Origin: Nematostella vectensis
Lineage: Eukaryota > Cnidaria > Anthozoa > Actiniaria > Edwardsiidae
Length of the DNA: 64,000 bases
Reading direction: 5' to 3'
Assembly (NCBI RefSeq): GCF_932526225.1
Contig: NC_064044.1
Location: 11,608,084 to 11,672,083, forward strand
In this document: positions 1 to 11,929 of the stretch, piece by piece
Layout: each line of letters opens with the position of its first letter
How positions within the stretch are numbered: the first letter of the stretch is position 1
Position numbers and translations under genes: made by a program
Notes under the pieces: generated by a model
Database searches by the model: none
The model's input: only the letters and a program-made list of their open reading frames with translations
What the model was told of the DNA's origin: nothing

Positions 1-164
1 CGCCTTATACTCGAGACAACATAACATATTAACAATAGCATCGATAACTCTTAAAATGTCGGTATTAATGGAAACACCTAGAGAAACACTTAGCCATTTA
101 GAAGCGTGCCACATGGATATGACCGCCGAAACGTTATAATTGGTGTGCAAAGTAAGAGGCTTTT

Positions 165-3100
165 ATGGAGTTTGACGTTGGCACCGATGAGGACAGCAAT
201 AACACCACCAGTGGGACAGGTGATCATGAGAAATGCAACTTCCGATCAACGCTATACTCTTACATGGCAGGATTACTAAATGAATAAATTCTGATATATT
301 CTTGCAACTGGGTTTTATGTTTAAGAAACTTGAGTTCAAGAAGGAATAACTTGTGGCTTTTTAGTTATAAATAATGAATATGGTTAACTAACTTTTTGAA
401 TTTCCTTTGAAAACTGATCTGCATATAGTACTTTCTGTTTGATGTGCTCATTTAATTTTTTTCTGTCAGTTGTCTGGGTTTTGTCGTATAGTTTATCTGT
501 CTTGTTGTGTGATATATCCTGGAGCTATGCTTTATGCTTGAAAGAATGACTCTAATATGAATGACTCTAAACCTTGTACCGTGTGCTCATTTAATTTTTT
601 TCTGTCAGTTGTCTGGGTTTTGTCGTATAGTTTATCTGTCTTGTTGTGTGATATATCCTGGAGCTATGCTTTATGCTTGAAAGAATGACTCTAATATGAA
701 TGACTCTAAACCTTGTACCGGTATTTCTGATACTTTCTTATGCCTTTAATGAGATAATATTAGCCAAGGAATATATACCCTTCATTGAAAATTAAAGTAT
801 TGTGGAGGAGCAGTGATTGTGGCCAGGGTTTTTAAATTCTTTGCAGATATCGACTCGTGTCTATTTCTTATGCATGTGAGCATAAGGACGCTGATATTCT
901 TGGAGAACTAGAAATTTGTGTGTTCATAGTATTGTGATTGTTTCAACGGAAAACCAATCTAATTTTTATGATTCTCCCTATCTTTTTCAGTCTCTCCGAA
1001 CACTCTGCAAAGTCTTGTTGAACAGCAAGCGAAGTCACACGAGGCGATACAGGTAGGGGGATATATATCACTTGATATTGGATACTATATTTTATAAGCA
1101 CTTAAATTTAAGAACATCGTTAAGAACATTTTCAGCCTTAAAATGCTCCAAAAATAAGGACGGCCCAGCCTCAACTGAAAATTAGACGTTCAAAAAAGAG
1201 TGTAAAACGTGTTGGAAAAAATCATATTTTCTTCACGCACGCTTTGCTTCCGTGTTTTCGTAATCCTTATCTTTTAGCTAATGCATGCGAATACCATCAG
1301 CTTTCTTTATTCTTAAATTGCTTTAAACAGCTAGCGTGTTTTACTACAAAGTTTGTCTGTTTATAGTTTTGTGCTTCGCGCATGGTTTGGTCAAAATACA
1401 ATGTATATCTTAAACTTTTATATTTCGTGTCATGAATATAATTGCAATTCATTTGTGTTATTGGCTTTGACACAATTGATGTAATTCATATTGGCTCGTC
1501 TTGTACATCTATTTTTTTTTCCATACTCGTGCGCGATACAAAAACTACACTAACTTGCAAACACTAACCGCGACTTTTCGATATCGTATTTCTAAATTCT
1601 CAAAAAAACTCGAGCAAATGATGTGAACCAAACTTAAGCTAAAGCATAAAGTTGAGTCTCGACATATTGTTAACTTGTCTAAATGAAATAAGTAATAAAA
1701 TAACAAAATAAATAACGTGAAAAAAGAATAAAAAGGGGCCCTTATACGATTGGTAACATCTTAGATGTTTTTTTTATGGGTTTAGAATTAATATTTTGTA
1801 TAACTTCGTAGCGTTAAAACAAGCCAGTCTGCAGAATCTATGGGAGATCTATTGGTGTAGATTAAAAAGAATTGTACTACATAACAAGTTAAGAAGTTTA
1901 GTGTCTGCAAGCGGTAAAAAGACGTCCGTAAATGACCGCTAATTTTCAAATGACGGGCGATCGTTATCTATGTTGTCTAAACTCTCCATCAGTTTAGTTC
2001 TCTTGCGCGCTATGACTGGGTCTCGTCGTATATTTATCATTGATGTTTATCCAACATTGATATTGGCCACACTGTCAGTCAACAATGACAGGTGCTCGTA
2101 TATATATTTTCGACTTTTTTCACATCTAGATGCCAACCATTTTTTGAATCCTTTTGCGGTTTCTCCGTTTCGCACTGTACTGCAGTCTACCGAATATAAT
2201 TAACTTAAACAGCCTTTGTCAGCCGCCATTTTGTCATCCTAGCAAAGAACCAACGTGAAAAAGCATCCATTTCCATCGGCTGATTTGAGGAAACCAAAGC
2301 AATATTTTCAACTGAATTTGGCACATAAAGTATGAAACTTTGTTTTTAGATGGTTATTTCGAGATTTTAGTATATTATATGCCTTCCAATATTGAATGAA
2401 AACAATAACAAAGGTGTAACTGACAAGGGAACTTTATAGCCAAATTCGTTGTTGCGCGACCTCTCAGAATCGAAAATTCCTTTCTTCGTTTGGGAATAGC
2501 GCGTAGTCAATCAAACCAAACAATCAAAGCCAGACAAACCGCCCCCAAAGCTAGTGTCTGACTACGCGCTATTTCCAAATGAGACAAGGATTTTGGATTC
2601 GCCGAGGTCGCGCAACAACGAATTTGGCTGTAAATAATCGCAGCTACTTCTTTATTGACATTTTGATTTTGGCCACGCTTATGTCATGCCTGGTACACTA
2701 GTGACTTAACGACATAACGACATAGGCGCGCGCACTCATGCTCAGCCCGACATTACGTTATAGACATAATAATATAAAAACATGTTTTTTTCCCCTTATG
2801 CCGTTATGTACATGTCATTATGTCGGGCTTATGTCTTAATGTCGAACCATTCACACTTGAACATATGAACATAAGAGTGTACGCGCCTATGTCGTTATGT
2901 CAATAGTGTGCACCAGGCATCATACTCATGGCTCAGTGCTTATTGCATATTTATCTCTCAAATTTTCCCACGCTATTGATGCTCGCACATTCGTGGATGA
3001 GAGTAAACAAGACATGAGCACGGACAGATTCTGCCTGTACGTGATATAGACAGGCTAGGCAGTCGTCTTTATTATGGACACAATTTGATTCTGCATTTTA

Positions 3101-6100
3101 AAGGGCATCACACTAACCAAACAATATCTAGCTGCTATCTGAGCCTCTGCATGATCTTAGAATTTGCTGAAATCACAGACTGGACGTTCTTATAAACAAA
3201 TGTTTTTATTAAAAAAGTTCTTATACATGAAAAAGAGTGTATAAGGGGTAATCTATTTCCTTTTTTCCCCTCTGTTCAAGAGTTAAATAAGAACTTCCCC
3301 TGCAACCATTGAACGCAACCCAACTCACTAGTTTAGATGTTTAGTATTTTAAGGTATTTTAATACCTTATTTAAAAATACTAAAAAAAATGGTTGTCACT
3401 ACGCAAGCGTAACGCAAGTAGTTCCCAATTTTTATTGGTACACAGGAGCATAACGCAATTAGTTCTCGATTACCATTGGTACACAAGCGTAACGCAATTG
3501 GTTCCTGATTGTTATTGGTACACAAGAGCGTAACGCAATTAGTTCTTGATTTTCTATGGTACGCAACAGCGTAAGAGCACGCACCTTTCAGTGAGAACCG
3601 ATCTTTATCATTTTATCCATCTTGTTATCTGTCCCAACAGTCACTCCAAGAAAAGCTGCAAGCTGTCAAATATCAACCGCTAACACCAAAGTTTAAAAAG
3701 GTATGGTCACTGTCTGTGGTCTGGCTAATGGTATGAAAAATAAGGCATATAATTGTTTACTATAATGCTGAAACAAATGGTAGGATATAAGCTGTTAATG
3801 ACCAAAAATGTGGTCACGGAATTCGTTATACACTGATGTACATCCCATGTAACATGCATATCCTGTACCAAGCAGATAAGTCGCGGCGAAGGGTAGTCGT
3901 ACTTTACAATTTTTTTCGTCTTACTATAAGTTAACGTTAGATGTCATCGCTGAGAGAACTATTCAAGCGCATGATTTTAGTTGCACGTGAGTGATTCTTC
4001 TGTCGCTGTAGACGACGTAAACTTAACGGTCATCATCATCGTCGTCATCGTCATCATATCCATCATGATCATCATCATAATTATCAACAACAACACCAGC
4101 ATCGTCGCATCGTCGCAGTGAGCTAATTATGGTATTAAATCAAAAGTAATTCAAATAAAAAAATGATGGTGATTAAAAGTTCTAGAAGATGAAGATGATG
4201 ATGATGGTTATTATTGAATATTCTATACCATGTTAATATTTTTTGTGACAAACGACTGGAAAGAATGGCATTGTTATTTTGTTTTGTTTTTTGGCATGCA
4301 CGACGTGGCATTTTTTATGTACTTATATTTTAATGACATACTCTCTTAAGGTTTTTCTTTAGACCCATAAGCCGGGTTTCCAAATCGTCTTTGCCGCTTA
4401 TCATGCGCCTGGAAACGTCCTTGTTCAATATATACATCTATTTTAGATTAATAAATAGCATATAGATGACATCCGATATTTTGCTGATTCTCCGTTATAG
4501 ACGCAGACATAACTTTGTTGCTCTATAGGTCAATCTGCAGTCAGCCATACTTTCATTAACTTGTAATCATGCGTAAGCCGTTATCTGGATGCTTCCACCA
4601 TCAGACTTATGTATTGTGCTCATTATGGGTTATTGTCACGCACGAGCTATAGCAACCAATGCAGGACGTTTTTGCAGGTCAAAATATTGAGTTTCTTCAG
4701 CTTGAATTATGTGGACGAAAAAAGCCTTTTGGATGCTTCACGTTTTGCGAGGCTTAATTAAACGCAAAGCGCTTAAAGGTTCCGCGTAAGGGCTAATGTC
4801 ACGCATGGAAAGGACCGCGCGTATTCTATACCGTTTTTCTCAGGTTCATTGGCGCTCATCATGCTTTCAATGTTGTTCTCGCAGAAACCTTCTCAGCGCC
4901 GGAAGTCTCTGGAAAGATCACCGGTAAAAACTGAGAAAGATCGCTCACAACAACCAGATGATATGAAGACTGCGGACTGCAATGCGAACTTTTTGAGCGC
5001 CGAAGAGCCTAGCGCTCGGCGGCAAATTGATCAACTTTATAGCGCAGTCGATCGGAGATTCCTAGAGTTTATGCTTGATGCAGTGCACAGGGGTTATTTA
5101 CCGGTGGGCTTCGGCGCAAGTGAAAGCGTATTGAGTGTACCTACGAGTGGAAAGAATGAGGTTAAGTCTAAACCGAGCAACGTGGATGCGAATAGTAACA
5201 GTGATGATACGGGATTACAATCAGATCCACCAACCGCGATTAGAGGGGAGAAATTAGCAAAGGAAGGAAATGTTGATGATGCGCTTAGCAAAGGGCGCGA
5301 CAGTGCGAGCGAAAATCGCCATACAACCACCACCGCGAAGAGTTCTGTTAATGGAGAGGAGAGGGGTTCTAGCACAAATCACAAGGGTGAGAACGTGACT
5401 GAACAACCCAAGGAAGAACTAGAAATGCCGAGCGCGGAGATTCCGCCTGGAGGCTCTACCGTAAACGGCTCGAGCAGTCATGTGGAAATCGAACAAGACA
5501 GCACAACCGCGAGTACATCACGTCTACAGTCCGACAGTGACTTGAATTCAAAGTCGTTGTCAGAGTTAACGGACGTCCAAGACACTCAGCATATCGATTC
5601 TGATTCAACAGGGGTCAAGGATAAATCACAAATCGAAGAAGAGTTTTATGATACTGAAGAGGGTCTATATGACGACGACAATGACCAATTTATGATGTAT
5701 CTGAACTCTATCGAGCAAACAGCCTTGAAGTACAAACTTCAAGTTGAGCAAGCCAAGATCGATACCTTACAGCTCTTAAAGGAGAGGCTGGAAATGGCCT
5801 ATGAGGGCACGCCATTGGAGCAGATCCCGGCTAAAGTAGAGCAGAAACTACATGAGACAATCGCTGAAATTGCCAGCGAGGAGGTTCAGAAATACGAGAA
5901 TTTGCTCAAAGTGGAAGAGGACTTTGACGAGGCCGAATCTGATATAATTCTTCAGATGCGCACGCAACTCGACATGCTCGCACAGGAGAATTTCCGACTT
6001 CAAAATGAACTGGACGCGAAACGAAATTACGAGGAGGAGTACTTCGAGTTGCGGCAGAGAATGCAAGAGGCGGAGGATGAGATGGCTTCAATGAAACACG

Positions 6101-8049
6101 AATACGCGACTAAAACGGGCGAGAGCGATTTCCTCTCAGAGAGAATTGAGCTATTGGAGAAAGAAATTCTGGATATGAGAGTTGAGTACGAGGGACAGAT
6201 TCGCGAGTTACAGAATGAAAACCTAGACCTTAGGAAGGAATGTCTCGAGCTTGACAATGAAAACAAGATACTGGAAGACGAGGTCAAACAATTGAGTGAG
6301 GGGAGTACTCCGGAGGGGAATGATTTGGATATTTATGGTCGTAGCGAAAAGCTGTGTTTAGATGACGAGGTCCCAATCTCCTCGTGCGAGCTGGAGGCGT
6401 TTGAGACGCGTTTGTCGGATCTTGAGCGTCAGAACAAAGCGTTAAGAACTGGTGCGAGCGCGGATCAAGCCATGATCCAGTGTCTGGAGGGTAAGATAAA
6501 TGATATAGAAGCCGCGCTTGAGGAAACTAAAGAGAGCAATAGCAGCATGCTAGTAGAGCTCCATGAAGCGCAGAGACAGAATTCCTCAGACCGCGCCAAG
6601 ATCGCTAGCTATAAGGAAGAGATAGAGGCTCTGAGACATGAGAATAAGGTGCTCAAAGGAACGCTAGAAATCACCGAAGGCGAAGTCAAGTATCAAAGGG
6701 AGCACACTGGTAGGACACCCAAGGGGAAGAGAAAGGAAATTTGGCGGGAGATCCGTGAGCTTGAAACCATTCTCAAGGACGTGCACAAAGAGAAGCGAAA
6801 TATCGAGAAGAAATACCTCGCGTTTCAACACGAGAATAGGGAGCTAAGTCGATCCCTGAACTCCAGTAGATCCCCCACGGGGCTATCCCCCAACACCTCG
6901 CCTAACAGGGGAATAGGTATGCTCGTGGTGTCTCCTGGGAAGACCCGCACTGCGTCCTTACTTGAGCGTGTGAATAATTTACTAATGAAGACATCCATGC
7001 CTAATGGAGTAAAAAAAGAACTCAATTCTCCTGTAAGCAGTACCGAAAGTGATGGGGTTCCTGTGTACACAGACACCCCGCGTAGCACTTCATTATCAAG
7101 GGACACTAAGCTGGGCTCGCCTGAAAGTGATACTGGTCACGTGACGTCAGCCGATGATAAGAAATCTTCGCCTACGCGTAGCGTTACCTCGGGGCTCTCG
7201 GTGCAGGTAAGGCGATCATTGGGTTCTACAGATTCTTCTATAGGATGTCTCTCGTACCGCAAGTCCATTATCTATACTAGGAGTGATAATCAGCTCATCC
7301 CGTGAGACAGCGCGCGCTGCGTCGAAACTAAGATGGCGGCCGATAGATTAAATTTCCTCGCGATAAAATCACCCCCAGCCTCGAGCATTTTAACTGTATG
7401 CTTTTTTTTTGCACCTTTTATACGTGCCCCCTGTATTAACAGTATGCACCCCCTCCAAATATATATTCTCTCCCCTACTCTAAAGGATTTCGAAAAGATA
7501 GGTCCTCAATCCCAATCTTGAATGGATTACCCTTATCATGATTTCCACAACTCTCCACCCTCCCCCCTTGTAGTAGCCTAATTTCCTGTTAACTTTTTCC
7601 CACCCCTCCCTAGTGGTATAGTCTTAAAACTCGCTGTGATTTTTTTACCCCACCCCCTCCCTAGTGTTAGGTTAACTCACTCACCCCCCTCACCCTACCG
7701 TGATATTTACAAACCCCTCCCTAGTGGGGCCAAGCTTGCCTTGATCACTATTCCACCCCTTTCTAGTAGTAGGTTAGATTGCCTTGACCTTTCCCCCACC
7801 CATCCCTCGTGATAACCAAACTTGCATTGATCTTTATTCCGCCCCTCCCTAGTGGTAGCCTGACATGCCTCACCCCTCCCTAGTGGTAGCCTGACTTGCC
7901 TCACCCCTCCCTAGTGGTAGCCTAATACGTTGTGCTCTCCACAGCTCAACTCTTTGCGTAAACATGTGGGTGACTTGGAGGCGGAGAAGGCGTCGATCCT
8001 CAAGGAGCTGAACAGCATCAAGGCATCAAAAGGCGACAGTAGTTCTTAG
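165..8049 (+). CDS. long coiled-coil protein, five-exon model, function not recognised
   Basis: I do not recognise this gene. Coding exons by phase: 165..219, 991..1052, 3641..3700, 4885..7206 and 7945..8049; total 2604 nt, 867 aa plus stop. Each border has GT/AG: the first donor reads ACAG|GTGATC, the third acceptor CCAACAG, and the last junction CAG|GTAAGG to CTCCACAG. The ATG at 165 is the least certain part; more exons may lie left of the window. The protein starts acidic and Ser/Thr-rich, has a basic KPSQRRKSLERSP stretch at the exon 3/4 join, a long low-complexity Ser/Thr/Glu region, then from about the FYDTEEGLYDDD stretch some 400 residues of Leu/Glu/Lys heptad-like coiled coil. A Ser/Pro-rich tail (SRSPTGLSPNTSPNRG) precedes a last short coil ending KASKGDSSS. 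This suggests a cytoskeletal, centrosomal or vesicle-tethering scaffold, but that is inference. Confidence 0.72.
444..720. repeat. tandem duplication, two copies of ~139 bp
   Basis: The stretch from GTGCTCATTTAATTTTTTTC to ACCTTGTACCG occurs twice head to tail, starting at 444 and 583. The copies look identical, so the duplication is recent or recently homogenised. It lies in the first intron of the coiled-coil gene and has no coding content. Confidence 0.9.
2208..2437 (+). repeat. dispersed repeat, family A
   Basis: The segment with CCATCGGCTGATTT, then TGAATTTGGCACATAAAG and TTGAATGAAAACAATAACAAAGG, recurs around 14046-14262 (+), 26870-27000 (+, degraded), 35735-35925 (-) and 46690-46765 (-). 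Several copies also carry AGCCGCCATTTTGTCATCCTAGC at the outer end. It is non-coding; the transposon class is unknown. Confidence 0.65.
2438..2629. mobile_element. MITE with ~25-bp terminal inverted repeats
   Basis: AGCCAAATTCGTTGTTGCGC at the left is mirrored by GCGCAACAACGAATTTGGCT at the right. Inner parts (AATAGCGCGTAGTCA and TGACTACGCGCTATT) also pair, so the 192-bp element is nearly a complete foldback. No ORF. It abuts the family A repeat at its left. Confidence 0.85.
2686..2920. mobile_element. MITE, ATGCCTGGTACACTA family
   Basis: Ends ATGCCTGGTACACTA and TAGTGTGCACCAGGCAT are imperfect inverted repeats. Subterminal CATAACGACATAGGCGCGC and GCGCCTATGTCGTTATG also pair. The element shares ends and subterminal motifs with the larger composite element at 8698-9758. 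Confidence 0.85.
3399..3572. repeat. imperfect tandem repeat, ~4 copies of ~46 bp
   Basis: The unit contains CGTAACGCAATTAGTTC followed by TTATTGGTACACAAG, with several substitutions per copy. It sits in an intron just upstream of the 60-nt exon at 3641. Confidence 0.7.
4020..4110. repeat. CAT/CGT-rich simple repeat
   Basis: Runs of CATCATCATCGTCGTCATCG and related trinucleotides in an intron. It has no coding support. Confidence 0.7.
4885..7206 (+). CDS. main exon of the coiled-coil gene
   Basis: This 2322-nt exon carries nearly all of the protein above. The reading frame stays open upstream to 4849 and downstream to 7305. Splice logic sets tighter limits. A pyrimidine-rich acceptor (TTGTTCTCGCAG) ends at 4884 in phase with the preceding 60-nt exon, and a consensus donor CAG|GTAAGG follows 7206. 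The next exon joins in frame and adds 34 residues that continue the coiled coil (LNSLRKHVGDLEAEKASILK...). An alternative acceptor at 4843 would put the upstream exon out of frame and hit a stop, so it was not chosen. Reading past 7206 to the stop at 7305 would be an intron-retained form. Confidence 0.85.
7590..7930. repeat. intronic minisatellite, CACCCCTCCCTAGTGGTAG unit
   Basis: The motif CACCCCTCCCTAGTGGTAG followed by CCTGACTTGCCT recurs with decay leftwards; the three rightmost copies are almost identical with a ~32-bp period. It fills much of the last intron of the coiled-coil gene, directly before the acceptor at 7944. Its pyrimidine richness may strengthen that acceptor, but this is speculation. 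Confidence 0.75.
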
Positions 8050-8217
8050 CGCCAGTGTGTTCACTCTGACATGGATAGAATTGAGCGTCAGGAAAAGGTG
8101 GAGCCACACACTCATCACTGTCTTGACAGTAAACTTCAGGATCATATAATGTTACGAGATATATGGGGTGACGACCATGAGCGAACTCCTTGGGGGGATT
8201 CCCATGTTGACCTGATA

Positions 8218-8406
8218 GGGATGCTCGTCGTATTTTTTAGGGGTCAAAATCGGGTCTCAGGTATTTTTAGGGGGTATCCGAGGAATTATGGGCTTTTCTC
8301 TAAGAAATTTGTATTTTTAGGGCTTCTGGGGTATTTTTTAGGGTAGCAGTTTTTGGTGTGCCGGTATTTTTTAGGGGTATTTTTCGAATTTCCCGACGAG
8401 CATCCC
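8218..8406. mobile_element. MITE with GGGATGCTCGTCG ends
   Basis: GGGATGCTCGTCG at the left and CGACGAGCATCCC at the right are perfect inverted repeats. The interior repeats the motif GTATTTTTTAGGGG several times. A degraded relative with TATCTTTTTAGGGG and CCCGACGATGATCCCC is visible at 62325-62465. Confidence 0.85.
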
Positions 8407-8697
8407 CATCACTTTTACCCTAAAGAGCAAACTATTTATCTGGCAGGAAAATGATCCATCACCTCCCCGTCAGATATCAAAATGAACGACTCCTTACGCC
8501 CGCTCAGTGGCACAGAAATGTTCTAGCCAATCAGGATAGGAGAATCGTAGTTTTGATTGACAAGATTTCCCGATGTTATAAAATCGCGTCGGATACATTG
8601 GCTAATTTCAATGCTTGTAACGGTGCTTCCTATGCACCACAATTGGTTGATTTCTATAGCATTTTTGGGTTGCCACGGTGGCGCGTGTCTGTCTGTA

Positions 8698-9758
8698 ATG
8701 CCTAGTGCACACTATCGACATAACGACATGGGCGCGCGCACTCTTATCTTCGACATAACGACATGGGCGCGCGCACTCTTATCTTCGACATAACGACATG
8801 GGCGCGCGCACTCTTATCTTCGACATAAGGACATGGACTTAATGACATAAGAGAAAAAACATGTTTTTTTCTTTTAGATCAGTAATGAACGACTCAGTTC
8901 ATCCAGGTAAATTAGTTTAATACAGTTCTGTTTCTTGGACCAACCGTAAGGTTGATCCACTCCTCAGTTAAACCTTTTTACAACTGTAACACTGACGTAC
9001 GTCTACGAAATTATGTATGGTTTCGTGAGATGCAAAATTTAACACAAACACAAACTAGCAATTGAAACAGGCCGCTATAAAAGTTTACCTTATGAATTAA
9101 GGATTTGTGAAAAATGTGAAAAAAATATGGTTGGGGATGAGTACCATACCTTAATGGAATGCGACTATGTCAATGATATACGTCGAGTATTTTTTAATGA
9201 TCTATTTGCAATCAATAACTCTTTCAAACTGTTAAGGCCAAAATACCTTTTTTTGTATATTATGAGCTTAACAGATGACTCCATTACGAGCCTAGTCCTG
9301 AAATTTTGTGATGATGTAATTAAATATTATGAATAGAGGATAGGCATATAAGCCAACCTACTTTGTATATTATCCTAATATACCTGTATTGGTATTTATT
9401 GGAATTGGAATAAAAAAAAGCTTATATATAATATGGCCGTTACAAACTGCGCGCGTTATAAGATTGTCAAGCGCGCGCTTGTACGTACGTCAGTGTTACA
9501 GTTGTAAAAAGGTTTAACTGAGGAGTGGAGCAACCTTACGGTTGGTCCACGAAACAGAACTGTGTTAAACTAATTGAACTGAGTCGTTCATTACTGATCT
9601 ACATAAGCTCCTACAAAGTCGAGCACTATTTTGGCTCAAGGTGAAAACTTGTACTGGATTATTGTTTTTTCTTTTATGTCATTATGTCCATGTCGTTATG
9701 TCGGGCTGAACATAGTGCGCGCGCCCATGTCGTTATGTTGCTAGTGTGCACTAGGCAT
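8698..9758. mobile_element. composite inverted-repeat element (~1.06 kb) with a nested element
   Basis: The outer ends ATGCCTAGTGCACACTA and TAGTGTGCACTAGGCAT are inverted repeats, followed inward by CATAACGACATGGGCGCGCG and its mirror. The left arm holds three tandem copies of a ~35-bp unit (8716-8825). Inside lies a second inverted-repeat pair of about 120 bp: AGATCAGTAATGAACGACTC at 8876 mirrored by GTCGTTCATTACTGATCT ending at 9600. The structure reads as one transposon inside another, or as a foldback with captured sequence. Confidence 0.8.
9070..9336 (+). pseudogene. C-terminal zinc-knuckle remnant of a non-LTR reverse transcriptase
   Basis: A short open frame inside the nested inverted repeat reads LPYELRICEKCEKN, then GDEYHTLMECDYVNDIR and about 50 more residues to a stop. 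The spacing Cys-x2-Cys ... His-x4-Cys, the acidic GDE before the His, and an Arg soon after are typical of the C-terminal knuckle of many animal non-LTR retroelement polyproteins. Nothing upstream encodes the polymerase, so this is a fragment carried by the element. Not expected to be functional alone. Confidence 0.6.
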
Positions 9759-10741
9759 AAGAGATCGCCATACCCAGATCTCCCTCGGGCACTACAACCC
9801 CAACGCGCTGTGATATGGCAAACTTCATTTTCGTCGTGCCCTGTCGAGATGTAAGGTCGAGTTACAAGCGGAGATTTAACAGTTTCTTATTCTCATTGGG
9901 CTCTCTGCGACTACAAAAATGTTCGTGATTGACCCTATTTCTTCGGCAGGCGGAATCAACAAACGACCTGACAAATAAATGGGCTAAAGTCCGCCTATTA
10001 GTTGTACATATTTACCAGAGAAAGCCTCTAAAAAGAAGGAACAACCGTAATGTTTTTGTATTATTTCTGTACAGCTTATAGAACTATATTAGTTTCACGC
10101 CGTATTGTTTGGCCGTGGTAATGCAGCCGAGATTTTGAGTTGGGAAATTCATTGATCGTGATAAAGGAGATAGGATGTTTATAGTGTAAAGTGATTATAT
10201 ATTTATAACAGTAATTCAAACAAAATTGAGCAAAAGTGAAATGTATAAATATATGTAAAAAAATGAGCAACTATTTTCCATTATATTATTTGAAAGTATT
10301 TTTATACTTTTAAAATGCGAATAAAAAAATAGATTCTTAAATCGCAGTCTTGCGCTCTACTCTCCAGTTCAGTTACTGTAGTTATATTTTTCTCCCCTCC
10401 CCCCTCCTTCCTAGCTTGCGCTTCGAAACCCTCTAGCAGATGTCAGTAATGACCGTCTTTGATGGGCTAATAGCGTAGCGGGAAGTCAACAATACAGCAA
10501 TAACAGAAAAGCGTTCATGAAGTGATCATTTATAACACCCTAAGGCAAAGATGGACTCATGCTTTACCCTCAATTAATGCACGTAATAATGATGCTTTGT
10601 CAAATCCAATTAACAATGTGCCCTTAGTATAAGCAGTGATAAAACATGTTACCTGAATTTTTTTTTAGCAAAGACGTTTTGCTGTCAAGTAAAATTTTGG
10701 GGTAAATAGTAAATCATTTGGGAATGAAATAACGAGTGTAA

Positions 10742-10946
10742 TTAAGAGCGCGTTTATTTCCTATCATTCTGGAATGGGAGGTAAAGAATGTTCAGAATGG
10801 CATTCGACTCATTCTGCTACAGGTAGCAGAATGAACGGAATGGCCTTTATTCCATTCCGGAATGGGAACGCGGGATAAACGAACGCGCGCTTTTTTCTAT
10901 TCAAATCATTCTCATTCCGTAATCCAAGTTAGAAAACGCGCCCTAA
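10742..10946. mobile_element. MITE with TTAGGGCGCG-type ends
   Basis: The ends TTAAGAGCGCG and CGCGCCCTAA are inverted, and inner GGAATGGGA and TCCATTCCGG motifs pair. A partial copy in the opposite orientation lies at 32986-33100 and shares TTTATCCCGCGTTCCCATTCC. Confidence 0.75.
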
Positions 10947-11929
10947 TTTGTCGCAACGAATGTGTACCGATCAAAACCCTTAGCACTTTCCTCAGTTACA
11001 TTGAAAACGTGCCCGCAAATACTAATCTCTTTTTGTATAGTATCTATACATAGAGGACGCTAAATGACTAAAGAAAATGTTAGAAAAACAGGGAAAGCTC
11101 TGCTATCAATGTATAATGCGGTTTCCCTAAATCCTATGTATAACATGGTTATTTTAAATAGGGCTCCGATCATACTATTTTGTCATTGATTAGAATTCAT
11201 TATCCTCCTCTCCTTGCCTTCAAATACACGTCATGTTCTTTTGACAACTTTGCACAATATAGGGATTTCTGTTTAGGGTTACAAGCTGCGCAAAAAATGG
11301 TTATTTAAAGATATAGCCTTTCTGGGTTAACACTGCCCGCTTTTTTCCATTAAAAAAAGGAAATAAAAAATTAAATAACAAAGCCATAGAAAATAACAGC
11401 GAAAGAACACTTCTTAGTATACTGTTATTATTTTAGATTACTGCAGGCGAAGGCAGCATATACAGTCAACATTGTTGACCTGTTGAACCAAAAATGCTAG
11501 CGCTATTTGAGAGCCTACAACGTTGGAATGCGCAATGAAGTAGTTTGCCAAACATTCCTAACTCTTATGTACAAATGAGCGTATCGGTAATAGCAGTGCC
11601 TAAGGCTGATTTCGGCGCTACGTCAGCGTCTTATTGTTGCACAACCCAAATTTTCACTGAACTATGGAGTGTCAGAAGATGTTCATCTCGCTAGCAGGAT
11701 TGGCACGTCTGCGAGTATAGGCGCCAAGAATCCATATTAGATAACACAATAGTTCCACCTTGCGACCTTTAATAGACAGTAACATTAAACCAAACTCAAC
11801 TTAATTAAAGGTAGTCTTGCAGTAATTGCATTTTTAGGACTACGCATTAGCGCAATAGAAGAACAGGTGAAGTGCTACAATAAAAGACGAGCAAAAGCGA
11901 GTTCTGCTTCACTCAAGCCTTAACCCGCC

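Larger units (their letters stand above)
8407..11929. other. intergenic region without a supported gene
   Basis: Outside the elements listed I see no exon with good borders. Open frames at 8451-8705 and 8557-8793 are short, overlap each other and match nothing I know. The segments 9760-10740 and 10950-11929 are AT-rich and unremarkable; the second is upstream of the SAA-like gene and must contain its promoter, but no core element stands out. Confidence 0.5.

Noticed and set aside
4843-4884. Upstream start or acceptor for the large coiled-coil exon (TTG at 4849, acceptor at 4843)
   Set aside because: TTG is not a normal animal start, and the 4843 acceptor is out of phase with the preceding exon. 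The acceptor at 4884 is in phase.
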